64,000 bases of DNA, from positions 1 to 64,000 of the forward strand of contig CANMND010000004.1 of assembly GCA_947499155.1 (NCBI GenBank), written 5' to 3'. This document shows positions 55,139 through 63,278 of the stretch, in pieces. This stretch comes from an uncultured Sphingomonadales bacterium (GTDB lineage Bacteria; Pseudomonadota; Alphaproteobacteria; Sphingomonadales; Rhodothalassiaceae). The notes below the pieces were generated by a model. The model was not told the DNA's origin. It worked only from the letters and a program-made list of their open reading frames with translations, and made no database searches. The translations under genes were made by a program, and so were the position numbers. Numbering within the stretch: position 1 is the first letter of the stretch; every line of letters begins with the position of its first letter.

Positions 55139-55242
55139 TGGTGTCCTGGTACATCATGTTCTCATTGTGTTCTAGGTTATATACGAGCAACATCAACGAT
55201 GCAATGCATCGGGGCATTTGTGAGTTCAGAAAAAGGGAGAAG

Positions 55243-55318
55243 TGGTGCCCAGGGGCGGAATCGAACCACCGACACTGCGATTTTCAGTCGCATGCTCTAC
55301 CAACTGAGCTACCTGGGC
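55243..55318 (-). tRNA. tRNA-Phe (GAA)
   Basis: The minus strand folds as a 76-nt tRNA including an encoded CCA. Acceptor arms GCCCAGG and CCTGGGC pair fully, the D arm has AGCTCAGTTGGTAGAGC, the anticodon loop CTGAAAA gives GAA, and the T loop is GGTTCGATTCC. Confidence 0.95.
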
Positions 55319-55418
55319 GCAGACCTTGGCTTGAAGGTCGCTTGTGCGAAGTGAACTTCGCTTGTGGGGGCTGCTTATAGGCAATCATGACGGCGCTGTC
55401 CAGCGCTGTCATGACAAA

Positions 55419-55634
55419 TTAATCGTTATCGCGATCAAGGTCTTCCGTACTGTCCCTCATCCCCTCCAGCGGCGTGTTTCCCGCAAGGACATAGTGCTCG
55501 CCAAACCACCCCGCCAGATCAAGATTGGCACAACGGTCAGAACAAAAAGGACGGTACGCCTTGATGGCGGGCTTTTTGCACATGGGGCAGGGTGCGGATG
55601 ATATTTGTGCTGGCATCGTGTCGCTTTCCGGCAT
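55419..55634 (-). CDS. yacG: DNA gyrase inhibitor YacG-like zinc protein
   Basis: ATG 55634 overlaps the stop of rng by one base (TAATG). The 71-residue protein has the zinc cluster CPMCKKP and PFCSDRCANLDLAGW, then EHYVLAG. YacG binds GyrB and inhibits gyrase in E. coli. It is the last gene of infA-maf-rng-yacG, a common alphaproteobacterial order. Confidence 0.9.
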   Translation of the reverse strand: MPESDTMPAQISSAPCPMCKKPAIKAYRPFCSDRCANLDLAGWFGEHYVLAGNTPLEGMRDSTEDLDRDND

Positions 55635-57031
55635 TATGGGACGATATGGCATGTGGCATCAGTATCCCGGCCATCGGCCATGACTTCAAGTCTGACGATG
55701 CGCCCGGTGCGGTCCTGCAGGCTTTGAAGCCTTTTGTCCTGCTCCAGCCATTGGGCAAGCTGTGGTCCCAGTTTAAGGCACAGCGCACCGGGGCGAGGGT
55801 CTTTAAGTGCCTCGCGCTCGGCCTGGCGCAGCAGGTCATGCCCTGTTTGATCAAGATGTGGTGTTGGTGCATGGCGTTCACGAATCTGGTCAAGCAAGGA
55901 CGGCCCCTTGCGCCGTCTGGTGATGGACAAGATACCATGGACATCAAGTCCCGAACGCCGGGTTGGCGCCGGGTCAGCCGCAAGCTCCTGATCCAGAATC
56001 CCCAGTAGCGCTTCCTTGTCAGATGTTTTTCGCATGTCGATGAAATCAACCACAACCAGCCCGCCGATATTGGCAAGGCGCAAAAGACGGGTGATGGCTG
56101 TTGCGGCTTCCTCATTGGTCTGTTTGCGGACCATGGCCGCCATGCGTGGAGAGGCGACAGAGCCGCTGTTCACGTCCATCACAGTGGCGGCGCGGGTTTC
56201 ATCAACTAGGATCGAGCCGCCCGAGGGCAAGGGAATGACGCCGCTTGCAAGCTGATCAAGGGCGTCTTCGATTCCCATGGCAGTAAAAAGCGGCTCCTCG
56301 CCCGTCCAAAGGGCAGGCAGAGAAGAAAGATCCGGCCAGCGCTGGCATAATTTCTTTGCATCAGCCAAAAGCGCCCGGTCAGACAGATCGATTCGGGCAA
56401 GGCCTGTTGGCGCATCTCGCAAGACCTGCTCCAGCAGGCCGGGTGCTGGCCTTATCATGCGTGGTCCGCCGCCCGCTGCCGCAACCGCCTTCATCTGTCC
56501 CAAAAGCTGGGCCGCTTCTGCCAGGACGGGATCGTCATCCATCCGGGCCGCTGGCTCATGAATGGTGACACCGCATTGATCCGTGACGGGCAAAAGCGCA
56601 TCCCGCAGCCGGTCGCGGGTTTTACCGTCAGCACAGTCTGCGGCAAATCGGAGGCCAGGATAATCGGGTTCAAGGGTCACATAGCGGCCACGAAAGCGCA
56701 GATCCGCCCGCACCAGCCACCCCTTGCCCGGCTCTGAAGGGGGAGAGACCAGCTCAACACACAGCATCTGGCCTTCGTCCACAGCCTCATTAATGCGCTG
56801 CGCCTTTGGCATGGCCGCATATTTTCGTGGCAGAAAGCCCTCGTCTCCTTCGCCCAGATCAAGGAAGGCGGCATCGATCTCAGGTGCAAGGCGTGTGACG
56901 CGTGCAAGCCTGATTGCGCCAATTTGTCCTGTCTGTCCGCGTGACAGATGGATTTCAAGCGGTCGATCTTCCTCCAGCAGACTTGCACGCACTTCACCGG
57001 CACTACTGTCGGCAATGAGGCGTATGGTCAT
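55634..57031 (-). CDS. rng: Ribonuclease E/G family protein
   Basis: The 465-residue protein has an S1-like N-terminal part (GAIRLARVTRLAPEIDAAFLDLG) and the RNase E/G catalytic region with metal-binding Asp in TVMDVNSGSV and VVDFIDMRK, then SITRRRKGPSL. It lacks the long C-terminal scaffold of RNase E, so it is RNase G-like. It starts inside the maf stop (ATGA). Confidence 0.92.
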   Translation of the reverse strand: MTIRLIADSSAGEVRASLLEEDRPLEIHLSRGQTGQIGAIRLARVTRLAPEIDAAFLDLGEGDEGFLPRKYAAMPKAQRINEAVDEGQMLCVELVSPPSEPGKGWLVRADLRFRGRYVTLEPDYPGLRFAADCADGKTRDRLRDALLPVTDQCGVTIHEPAARMDDDPVLAEAAQLLGQMKAVAAAGGGPRMIRPAPGLLEQVLRDAPTGLARIDLSDRALLADAKKLCQRWPDLSSLPALWTGEEPLFTAMGIEDALDQLASGVIPLPSGGSILVDETRAATVMDVNSGSVASPRMAAMVRKQTNEEAATAITRLLRLANIGGLVVVDFIDMRKTSDKEALLGILDQELAADPAPTRRSGLDVHGILSITRRRKGPSLLDQIRERHAPTPHLDQTGHDLLRQAEREALKDPRPGALCLKLGPQLAQWLEQDKRLQSLQDRTGRIVRLEVMADGRDTDATCHIVP

Positions 57032-57678
57032 AATGGAATATCACCGGATGTCGTCGAGCCATGGACCGGATAGCCCATTCCCTGAAGCATTGCTGCCACA
57101 TCATAAAGCGGCAAGCCAACCACATTGCTGTAGGAGCCGGACAAGAAGCGGATAAAGGCGGCAGCATGGCCCTGGATCGCATAGCCACCGGCTTTGCCCT
57201 GCCAATCACCATGATCAAGATAAAAGGCCCGTTCCTGCTCCGACAGGCGCTTGATGCCAACAATGGATTCTACGCAGCGCACCCGCTTTTGCCCGTCAGG
57301 TGCAATCAGGCACAGGCCGGTCATCACCCGGTGGCGTCGGCCTGACAGCAGGCGAAGACACTGTTCCACCTGGTCGCGATCTTCTGTCTTGGGCAGAATG
57401 CGCCGTCCAACGGCAACAACCGTATCCGCCGCCAGAATGAGTGCGTCCTTGTGATCTGCGGCCACGGCCTGGGCCTTTTCCACGGCCATGCGCTTTGCAT
57501 AGGCGCGGGGCAGTTCCTGACGATGGGGTGACTCGTCAATTTCCGCCGGTATGATCGAATCGGGGGTGATGCCGATCTGTGCCAGCAAGGTGCGTCTGCG
57601 CGGCGAGGCGGATGCAAGAATCAGTCGCCAGTCTCCGACAGGCGCCTTTGGGGGTGCCTTGATTGTTGACTGGGACAT
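57028..57678 (-). CDS. maf: Maf family nucleotide pyrophosphatase
   Basis: The 216-residue protein has LILASASPRRRTLLAQIG, PAEIDES, ILAADTVVAVGRRIL, RHRVMTGLCLI and a late GYAIQGHAAAFIRFLSGSYSNVVGLPLY. Maf proteins hydrolyse non-canonical or canonical nucleoside triphosphates and affect septum formation. Its stop overlaps the rng start. Confidence 0.93.
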   Translation of the reverse strand: MSQSTIKAPPKAPVGDWRLILASASPRRRTLLAQIGITPDSIIPAEIDESPHRQELPRAYAKRMAVEKAQAVAADHKDALILAADTVVAVGRRILPKTEDRDQVEQCLRLLSGRRHRVMTGLCLIAPDGQKRVRCVESIVGIKRLSEQERAFYLDHGDWQGKAGGYAIQGHAAAFIRFLSGSYSNVVGLPLYDVAAMLQGMGYPVHGSTTSGDIPL

Positions 57679-57697
57679 TGACGACCCCTTTTGCGCC

Positions 57698-57916
57698 TTA
57701 TTTAAAGCGATAGGTGATGCGACCTTTGCTCAGGTCATAGGGCGTCAGTTCCACGAGCACATCATCGCCCGCAAGAACACGGATGCGGTTTTTGCGCATT
57801 TTACCCGCTGTGTGACCAAGGACTTCATGTCCGTTTTCCAGCTTGACGCGGAACATGGCATTCGGCAGCAGCTCGGTGACCGTGCCCCGCATTTCAAGGA
57901 TTTCTTCTTTCGCCAT
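57698..57916 (-). CDS. infA: Translation initiation factor IF-1
   Basis: The 72-residue protein has the whole IF-1 sequence pattern: [60 protein letters not shown], ending YRFK. It binds the ribosomal A site during initiation. First gene of the infA-maf-rng-yacG run. Confidence 0.98.
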   Translation of the reverse strand: MAKEEILEMRGTVTELLPNAMFRVKLENGHEVLGHTAGKMRKNRIRVLAGDDVLVELTPYDLSKGRITYRFK

Positions 57917-58041
57917 TGATTACTCGAATAGTTTCAGTTGTATGTTGAAAAGATGGTGCCATAAATGAGTGAGAAGCCCGCCGAATGCAAGCGCGACGAT
58001 GGCATTGTCCCCATTTAAGGCGGTATTTTCGTCTTTTAGGG

Positions 58042-58818
58042 TCAGCTTTGGTCTTTCATATGCCTGATACGGGCAAAAACATCCACATCATCAGCCGTTT
58101 CCATTCCGAGGCGGGCGCGGATTTCCGGACTGTGTGGGCGCAGGAATGGATTGGCGTCCCGTTCCATGGTCATGGTGGATGGAACAGTTGGCAGGCCTTT
58201 CGCACGCAGGGCTTTTACGTCTTCCATGCGGGACTGCAAGGCCTTGTTGTCCGGCTCTATGCTTAGCGCAAAGCGGCCATTGGCCTCGGTATATTCATGG
58301 GCACAATAGACTTTGGTGTCGTCAGGCAGCGCTGAAAGCCGTGACAATGACTGCCACATATCATCGGGCGTTCCTTCAAACAGCCGCCCGCAACCAAGGG
58401 AAAACAGGGTATCACCGCATAACAGGGTCTTCTGTTCAGGGAAATGATAGGCGATATGGCCGGTGGTGTGTCCTGGTACTGCCAGCACCTCACCCCGTGC
58501 ACTGCCGATATGGACGCTGTCGCCATCGCCCACCCATTCGTCCGCCTCGCTGATTCGGTGCCGGTCGGCAAGGGGTGCAATGATACGCGCACCATAGCGG
58601 GCTTTAAGGGCTGAGGCGCCGCCGATATGGTCTGCATGATGATGGGTAAGCAGGATAAGCTCTGGCTGCCATTGCAGACGCTCCAGCACCTTTATCACTG
58701 GTTCCGCCCAGCCCGGATCGACCACCGCGACTGTCCCGCTTTTGGGTTCGCGCAGCAGATGGACGTAATTGGCCAGCGGTTTTTCGATATAAACAAGATC
58801 GGTCTCAAAACCGGTCAT
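58042..58818 (-). CDS. gloB: Hydroxyacylglutathione hydrolase (glyoxalase II)
   Basis: ATG 58818 follows AAAGGAGACATC; a longer frame to 58845 lacks such a site. The 258-residue metallo-beta-lactamase-fold enzyme has LLTHHHADHIGGASAL, VPGHTTGHIAYHF, LLCGDTLFSLGCGRLFEGT and YCAHEYTEANGRFA. It hydrolyses S-lactoylglutathione in methylglyoxal detoxification. Confidence 0.95.
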   Translation of the reverse strand: MTGFETDLVYIEKPLANYVHLLREPKSGTVAVVDPGWAEPVIKVLERLQWQPELILLTHHHADHIGGASALKARYGARIIAPLADRHRISEADEWVGDGDSVHIGSARGEVLAVPGHTTGHIAYHFPEQKTLLCGDTLFSLGCGRLFEGTPDDMWQSLSRLSALPDDTKVYCAHEYTEANGRFALSIEPDNKALQSRMEDVKALRAKGLPTVPSTMTMERDANPFLRPHSPEIRARLGMETADDVDVFARIRHMKDQS

Positions 58819-58865
58819 GATGTCTCCTTTAAAAATAGTCCCCATGGATGAAGCGACAGATGCGC

Positions 58866-59333
58866 TTACTTCTTGGGGCCATAAACCTCATCGGGCACAT
58901 AGGCCTTGTCTTCGATGGCAACCAGACGCACCTGCCCGTCTTCACCCTGCTCCACCTTGCGATAGAAGCACGAGCTGTAGCCCACATGACAGCAGCCCGG
59001 ACCATGCTGGTGGACCGCAAGCCAAAGGGCGTCCTGATCGCAATCGATGTGGAGGTCCACCACATCCTGATGATGGCCGGATTGTTCGCCTTTTTTCCAG
59101 ATGGCTTGTCGGGATCGGCTGTAATAATGGGCAATGCGGGTTTTAAGCGTCAGGCGCAGGGCTTCCTCATCCATATAGGCAAGCATCAAGGGTCTGCCAC
59201 TATTGGCATCGGTGGTGATAACCGCGAGCAGGCCATTGTCATCAAAACGCGGCGTAAGCTCTTGGCTTTCCTCCAGCGTTTTTTTGTCAGGGGACGGGGC
59301 GGGGAAGCTTAAAAATGGGGGTGTATCATTCAT
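58866..59333 (-). CDS. hisI: Phosphoribosyl-AMP cyclohydrolase
   Basis: The 155-residue protein has GLLAVITTDANSGRPLMLAY, MDEEALRLTLKTRIAHYYSRS, LHIDCDQDALWL and GPGCCHVGYSSCFYR with the zinc cysteines. It opens the purine ring in histidine synthesis. No HisE fusion is present. It is divergent from the NifU-like gene, a common alphaproteobacterial neighbour. Confidence 0.93.
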   Translation of the reverse strand: MNDTPPFLSFPAPSPDKKTLEESQELTPRFDDNGLLAVITTDANSGRPLMLAYMDEEALRLTLKTRIAHYYSRSRQAIWKKGEQSGHHQDVVDLHIDCDQDALWLAVHQHGPGCCHVGYSSCFYRKVEQGEDGQVRLVAIEDKAYVPDEVYGPKK

Positions 59334-59406
59334 GGATGCAGCCTGCGTCTGGTAGAAGGTGATTTGTCAGCTTGGAATTTGTGCCCCATGGGCGTAACTG
59401 AGAGGG

Positions 59407-59844
59407 ATGAGCACGCTTTATACCACCGATATCTTAAGATTGGCGACGCAAATTCCGTATACCGACCGGCTGGTCGATGCGGATGTGACCGTCATGCGGA
59501 CGAGCCGTGTCTGCGGCTCCCGTATCATTATGGATGCTGTGTTTGAAGGGGAATGCCTTGCGCGCATCGGGCTTGAGGTGAAGGCCTGCGCACTTGGTCA
59601 GGCAAGTGCTGCAGTGGTTGCTCCCCTGCTCATCGGCATGAAGGAAGCGGATATCCTGGCAGGGGCAAATGATTTCAGTGCGATGCTAAATCAGGGTGCC
59701 CCTGTACCCAAACCCCCGTTCGATGGTCTTGCAATACTGGATGCAGTCCGTGATCACAAAGCACGACACGGATCGGTCATGCTGATTTTTGATGTGGCGC
59801 TGGCGGCGTTTCAAGAGAAAGCACGCAATAAGCCAACGCCCTAA
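59407..59844 (+). CDS. NifU/IscU-like iron-sulfur cluster scaffold protein
   Basis: The 145-residue protein has VCGSRIIMDAVFE, then EVKACALGQASAAVVAPLLIGM, the layout of alphaproteobacterial NifU-like proteins with two of the cluster cysteines in view (CGSR and CALGQAS). It probably helps assemble or carry iron-sulfur clusters. Its stop overlaps the end of the gene at 59841 by four bases. Confidence 0.85.
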   Translation: MSTLYTTDILRLATQIPYTDRLVDADVTVMRTSRVCGSRIIMDAVFEGECLARIGLEVKACALGQASAAVVAPLLIGMKEADILAGANDFSAMLNQGAPVPKPPFDGLAILDAVRDHKARHGSVMLIFDVALAAFQEKARNKPTP

Positions 59845-60095
59845 AGCGGGCGCGGTGGCCAGTATCTGGATACAGGCAAGCCCGGCTCATCTATCAGCTT
59901 GATTCCTGTGAAAATTGCCCGCGTCAGACGTGAAGCGCGTTGTTCTAATGTTTCATCATTTCGTCGTGGCGGTATTTGACGAAACAGCTTGAAATAAATG
60001 CGTTCCATCTCTGCCATTCGACTCGGATTTTGTAACGACATTAATTGACCTTCCCAACTTTCCTCATCCACCGTCCCCATCTGATAGAGTGCCAT
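59841..60095 (-). CDS. Small hypothetical protein
   Basis: A ~84-residue frame, from an ATG at 60095 (MALYQMG), ends MALYQ..SWEGQLMSLQNPSRMAEMERIY then RYWPPRPL. It is basic, with no signal peptide or membrane helix. No family is recognised. The tail-to-tail overlap with the NifU-like gene and a plausible amino-acid mix support a gene, but the evidence is slight. Confidence 0.4.
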   Translation of the reverse strand: MALYQMGTVDEESWEGQLMSLQNPSRMAEMERIYFKLFRQIPPRRNDETLEQRASRLTRAIFTGIKLIDEPGLPVSRYWPPRPL

Positions 60096-60247
60096 TATTT
60101 CTTTTTCAGGACAACAAGTGTTCAAAAGTCAGGAAATTATTTTTTAGGTTATAACGCTACATAAGCCCAAATAGACGGTTTATTTCAAATAAATGCGAAT
60201 TATGCCAAGACAGTACAAGCGGGCCTTGTGCATTTGAACCGAATCAC

Positions 60248-60727
60248 TCAGCCAAAGGCATCGGACAGAATCGATTCGAGCCATGCCCCGTCCACCTCAT
60301 TAAAGCTGCCAAGAGCTGTAGAGTCGACGTCAAAGACGGCGATCAGTTCACCGGCCTTGTCGATGACGGGCACGACGATTTCAGATTGTGAGAGTGCGTC
60401 ACAGACCACATGGTCATCAATTTTATTAACGTTAGGGACAATCTGGGTCACGCGGGTACGGGCAGCGGCACCGCATACGCCCCGGCTGAAAGGAATGCGC
60501 AGGCAGCCAAGTGTGCCCTGATAGGGACCTACGATCAGGTCTTGCGGCTTGTCGGGATCGACCATGTAAAAGCCGGTCCAGTAATAATGTTCAAATGCCT
60601 GCGATAACAGGCATGAGATAGTTGCCATGCGTGTAATGGGATGATTTTCCCCTTCAATGACTGAGGCGATTTCTTTTGCCACCTGTTCATATCGGGCGTT
60701 CTTTTCGTCATCGGTCATGGCATTCAT
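60248..60727 (-). CDS. msrC: Free methionine-(R)-sulfoxide reductase (GAF-domain)
   Basis: The 159-residue GAF protein has HYYWTGFYMVDP, GPYQGTLGCLRIPFSRGVCGAAA and DHVVCDALSQSEIVVPVID, so all three active-site cysteines of the fRMsr family are in place. It reduces free methionine-R-sulfoxide. It lies 21 bases downstream of the CAT tRNA on the same strand and may be cotranscribed. Confidence 0.92.
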   Translation of the reverse strand: MNAMTDDEKNARYEQVAKEIASVIEGENHPITRMATISCLLSQAFEHYYWTGFYMVDPDKPQDLIVGPYQGTLGCLRIPFSRGVCGAAARTRVTQIVPNVNKIDDHVVCDALSQSEIVVPVIDKAGELIAVFDVDSTALGSFNEVDGAWLESILSDAFG

Positions 60728-60748
60728 TCCGAATCGCGAGGAGGGTAA

Positions 60749-60825
60749 TGGTGGGCCCGGCAGGACTCGAACCTGCGACCAAGCCGTTATGAGCGGCTCG
60801 CTCTAACCAACTGAGCTACAGGCCC
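60749..60825 (-). tRNA. tRNA with CAT anticodon (probably Ile2, possibly elongator Met)
   Basis: A 77-nt minus-strand tRNA with encoded CCA: acceptor GGGCCTG pairs with CGGGCCC, D arm AGCTCAGTTGGTTAGAGC, anticodon loop CTCATAA within GCCG/CGGC, T arm GCAGGTTCGAGTCCTGC. The anticodon is CAT. The acceptor start GGGCCTG is like tRNA-Ile, so I favour the lysidine-modified Ile2 tRNA, but Met cannot be ruled out. Not an initiator, since position 1-72 pairs. Confidence 0.85.
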
Positions 60826-61020
60826 CTGGACCGCAAGCGGCACCGTCAAGGATGCCTCTAGATAGCAACGTGTCTGCGATCCGCCAAGAGGCTTATACAG
60901 AAAATCGCACAATACCAAGAGAATATGTACTTCTGGTCCACGGTTCTGGACTGGTATCACGTGCAGACATGAACCTATTCGTTGACGATTACAGGTGGGG
61001 CGGTTATCGCCCTTTGCAAC

Positions 61021-62211
61021 ATGACAGACAAAAAAGCACAGTCCAGTTCAGGCGTAAGCGATGTCCTCGCCAGCATAACGGCAAGTGCGCAGACGCGTTT
61101 GGATCAGTTGGACACGCAAGATCTTCGGCGACATCTGAAAACGACGGCGCGCATGCCAGAACAGACCGTTCTGCGCGATGGGCGATCCATGGTGTCATTT
61201 TCCGATAATGATTATCTGGGGCTGGGTGTTGACCAAAGGGTGATCAAGGCAGCGTGTGAAGCGGCCCATCTTTATGGCGCAGGCGCTGGTGCCTCACGTC
61301 TGGTCACCGGAGATCATCCGCTTTATGCGGAGTTTGAGGCACGGCTTGCTGCGTTCAAGGGAGAAGAGGCGGCTCTCGTTTTCGGATCTGGCTATATGGC
61401 CAATATCGGCACAATTCCGGTGTTTGCAGCCAAAGGTGACCTTATATTGATCGACCGGCTGGCCCATGCCTGTCTCTATGCCGGTGCACAGTTGTCCGGT
61501 GCCAGAATGCTGCGGTTCCAGCACAATAATCCAGATGATCTCGCCCGCCTGCTCGCTCGTTACAGGTCATCCCATCGACATGCCCTGATTATGACTGACG
61601 GCGTCTTTTCCATGGACGGCGATCAGGCGTGTCTCAAGCCTTTGAAGATGCTGGCCGATGAGCATGACGCCTGGCTGCTGGTGGATGATGCCCACGGACT
61701 TGGCGTGCTGGGAGATGGACGCGGGACGGCCCATGCCCAAAAGCTAAGGCCCGATCTGTCTGTTGGAACTCTGTCCAAGGCGCTAGGATCTTATGGCGGC
61801 TATGTGGCTGGTGACAGTTCGGTGATCGATCTGCTTAAAAACCGTGCCCGCAGTCTGATTTATACGACCGCCTTGCCGCCTATGGTGATTGGCGCGGCTT
61901 TAAAAGCGCTGGAGATCATGGAGAGTGAGCCAGCCCTTTGCGCCCGTCCACTGGAGCTGGCGTCCCAGTTTTGTGCGTGTCTCAACCTGCCAGAGCCGGC
62001 CAGCGCGATTGTACCTTTGGTGGTGGGTACTGAACAGGCCGCATTAGAGGCACAGGCCCGGCTTGAAGATGCAGGTTTTCTGGTTGTGGCCATTCGCCCG
62101 CCAACGGTGCCAAAGGGTACGGCACGGTTGCGTCTGTCTTTTTCTGCGGCCCATCGGGACGAGGATGTAACAAGGCTTGCAGATGCGGTCCGGCAATTGG
62201 GGCTGGTGTGA
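61021..62211 (+). CDS. bioF: 8-amino-7-oxononanoate synthase
   Basis: ATG 61021 starts TDKKAQSSSG; the longer frame from 60982 adds 13 residues. The 396-residue PLP enzyme has VSFSDNDYLGLGVDQRV, GAGASRLVTGDHPLYAEFE, DDAHGLGVLGDGRGT and the PLP lysine in GTLSKALGSYGGYVAG, then IYTTALPPM. It joins pimeloyl-ACP/CoA and alanine in biotin synthesis. bioD overlaps its stop by one base. Confidence 0.94.
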   Translation: MTDKKAQSSSGVSDVLASITASAQTRLDQLDTQDLRRHLKTTARMPEQTVLRDGRSMVSFSDNDYLGLGVDQRVIKAACEAAHLYGAGAGASRLVTGDHPLYAEFEARLAAFKGEEAALVFGSGYMANIGTIPVFAAKGDLILIDRLAHACLYAGAQLSGARMLRFQHNNPDDLARLLARYRSSHRHALIMTDGVFSMDGDQACLKPLKMLADEHDAWLLVDDAHGLGVLGDGRGTAHAQKLRPDLSVGTLSKALGSYGGYVAGDSSVIDLLKNRARSLIYTTALPPMVIGAALKALEIMESEPALCARPLELASQFCACLNLPEPASAIVPLVVGTEQAALEAQARLEDAGFLVVAIRPPTVPKGTARLRLSFSAAHRDEDVTRLADAVRQLGLV

Positions 62212-62891
62212 TGGCGGGGCTTTTTATTACAGCGACCGGGACCGCAATCGGCAAAACCCTTGTCACCTCGATCCTGGCCAGCCAGGTGCGCGAAAAGGGC
62301 CTGCCAGTCCGTGCCTTAAAGCCGGTGATTTCAGGTTTTGACGATGATGCACCAGATGCAGAGTCCGATACGGACTGCCTGTTAAAAGCCCAAGGCCTGC
62401 CGGTTGATGACCAGCATCGGGCGATGATTTCCCCCTGGCGCTTTAAACTGCCGCTGTCGCCGGACATGGCGGCTGCAAAAGAAGGCCGTCGCATTCCGTT
62501 CGATACGCTTGTTGAATTTTGTCAGGATGCGCTGGCTTCTCCTGATTTTACCCTGATCGAAGGGGTTGGCGGGCCTTTTGTGCCGCTGGATCAAGACTAT
62601 CTGGTTGCCGACTGGATGAAAGCGCTTTCTTGCCCGGCTATTTTAGTGGCTGGCAGCTATCTTGGCACCATCAGCCATACCATTGCGAATTTCGAGGCGC
62701 TGGATGCCCGCGCTATCCCCCCGCGGGCCGTGATAATCAGCCAGTCTGAAGATGAGCCGGTGTCACTGTTTGAAACCAGAGATGCCCTTGCCGCCCGCCT
62801 GCCTTGCCCGGTTCATGTGGTTCCCCGCCTGTCTGGTCCTCGGCCATGGCGTCATGCACCGGATCTATTGTCCCTGCCCGGCATTATCTGA
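62211..62891 (+). CDS. bioD: Dethiobiotin synthetase
   Basis: ATG 62211 overlaps the bioF stop (TGATG). The 226-residue protein has the P-loop GLFITATGTAIGKTLVTSIL, ALKPVISGFDDD, LIEGVGGPFVPLDQ and VAGSYLGTISHTIANFEAL. It closes the ureido ring using CO2 and ATP, the step before biotin synthase. bioA and bioB are not in the window. Confidence 0.93.
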   Translation: MAGLFITATGTAIGKTLVTSILASQVREKGLPVRALKPVISGFDDDAPDAESDTDCLLKAQGLPVDDQHRAMISPWRFKLPLSPDMAAAKEGRRIPFDTLVEFCQDALASPDFTLIEGVGGPFVPLDQDYLVADWMKALSCPAILVAGSYLGTISHTIANFEALDARAIPPRAVIISQSEDEPVSLFETRDALAARLPCPVHVVPRLSGPRPWRHAPDLLSLPGII

Positions 62892-63042
62892 TGCCCTTCC
62901 CGGCAGAACATGCCCTGTTACAGATCAGGGGTCGTTAAATGGCTTATGATATTATTCATATAATTCAATAACCTGTGCATAGTTTTCTTGTTGGCCCGAC
63001 TTTTGCTGAGTGGTGTTCAGTAGTTTTAAGCTGGAGAACATC

Positions 63043-63267
63043 ATGCCGGACGTACAAGGATTCGACCCAGAGATTTATTTTGGAATTGCCGCTGAGGGGC
63101 TGTTGCGTGATTTTGGTGTAAAGGCGCTTTATTACGCTGATGAGGCCTTAAAGAAAATGCGTGCCCTTGATGATGTGGACGGGCTGGACATCTGGCATGG
63201 CATTCACCGGCAGATTCTGGCGCGTTTGAAGGCTCAGCATGTGCCTGCAGGTGTGACAGTCCATTGA
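63043..63267 (+). CDS. Small conserved-type hypothetical protein
   Basis: ATG 63043 has GGAGAACATC upstream. The ~75-residue product (PDVQGFDPEIYFGIAAEGL, KALYYADEALKKMRAL) is helical and soluble, rich in Ala, Leu and Asp. No family is recognised. The good ribosome-binding site and isolated position support it as a real gene. Confidence 0.55.
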   Translation: MPDVQGFDPEIYFGIAAEGLLRDFGVKALYYADEALKKMRALDDVDGLDIWHGIHRQILARLKAQHVPAGVTVH

Positions 63268-63278
63268 TATGACCAATA

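Noticed and set aside
60852-61208. 118-codon ORF overlapping the start of bioF
   Set aside because: Most of it overlaps bioF in another frame and it has no recognisable domain.
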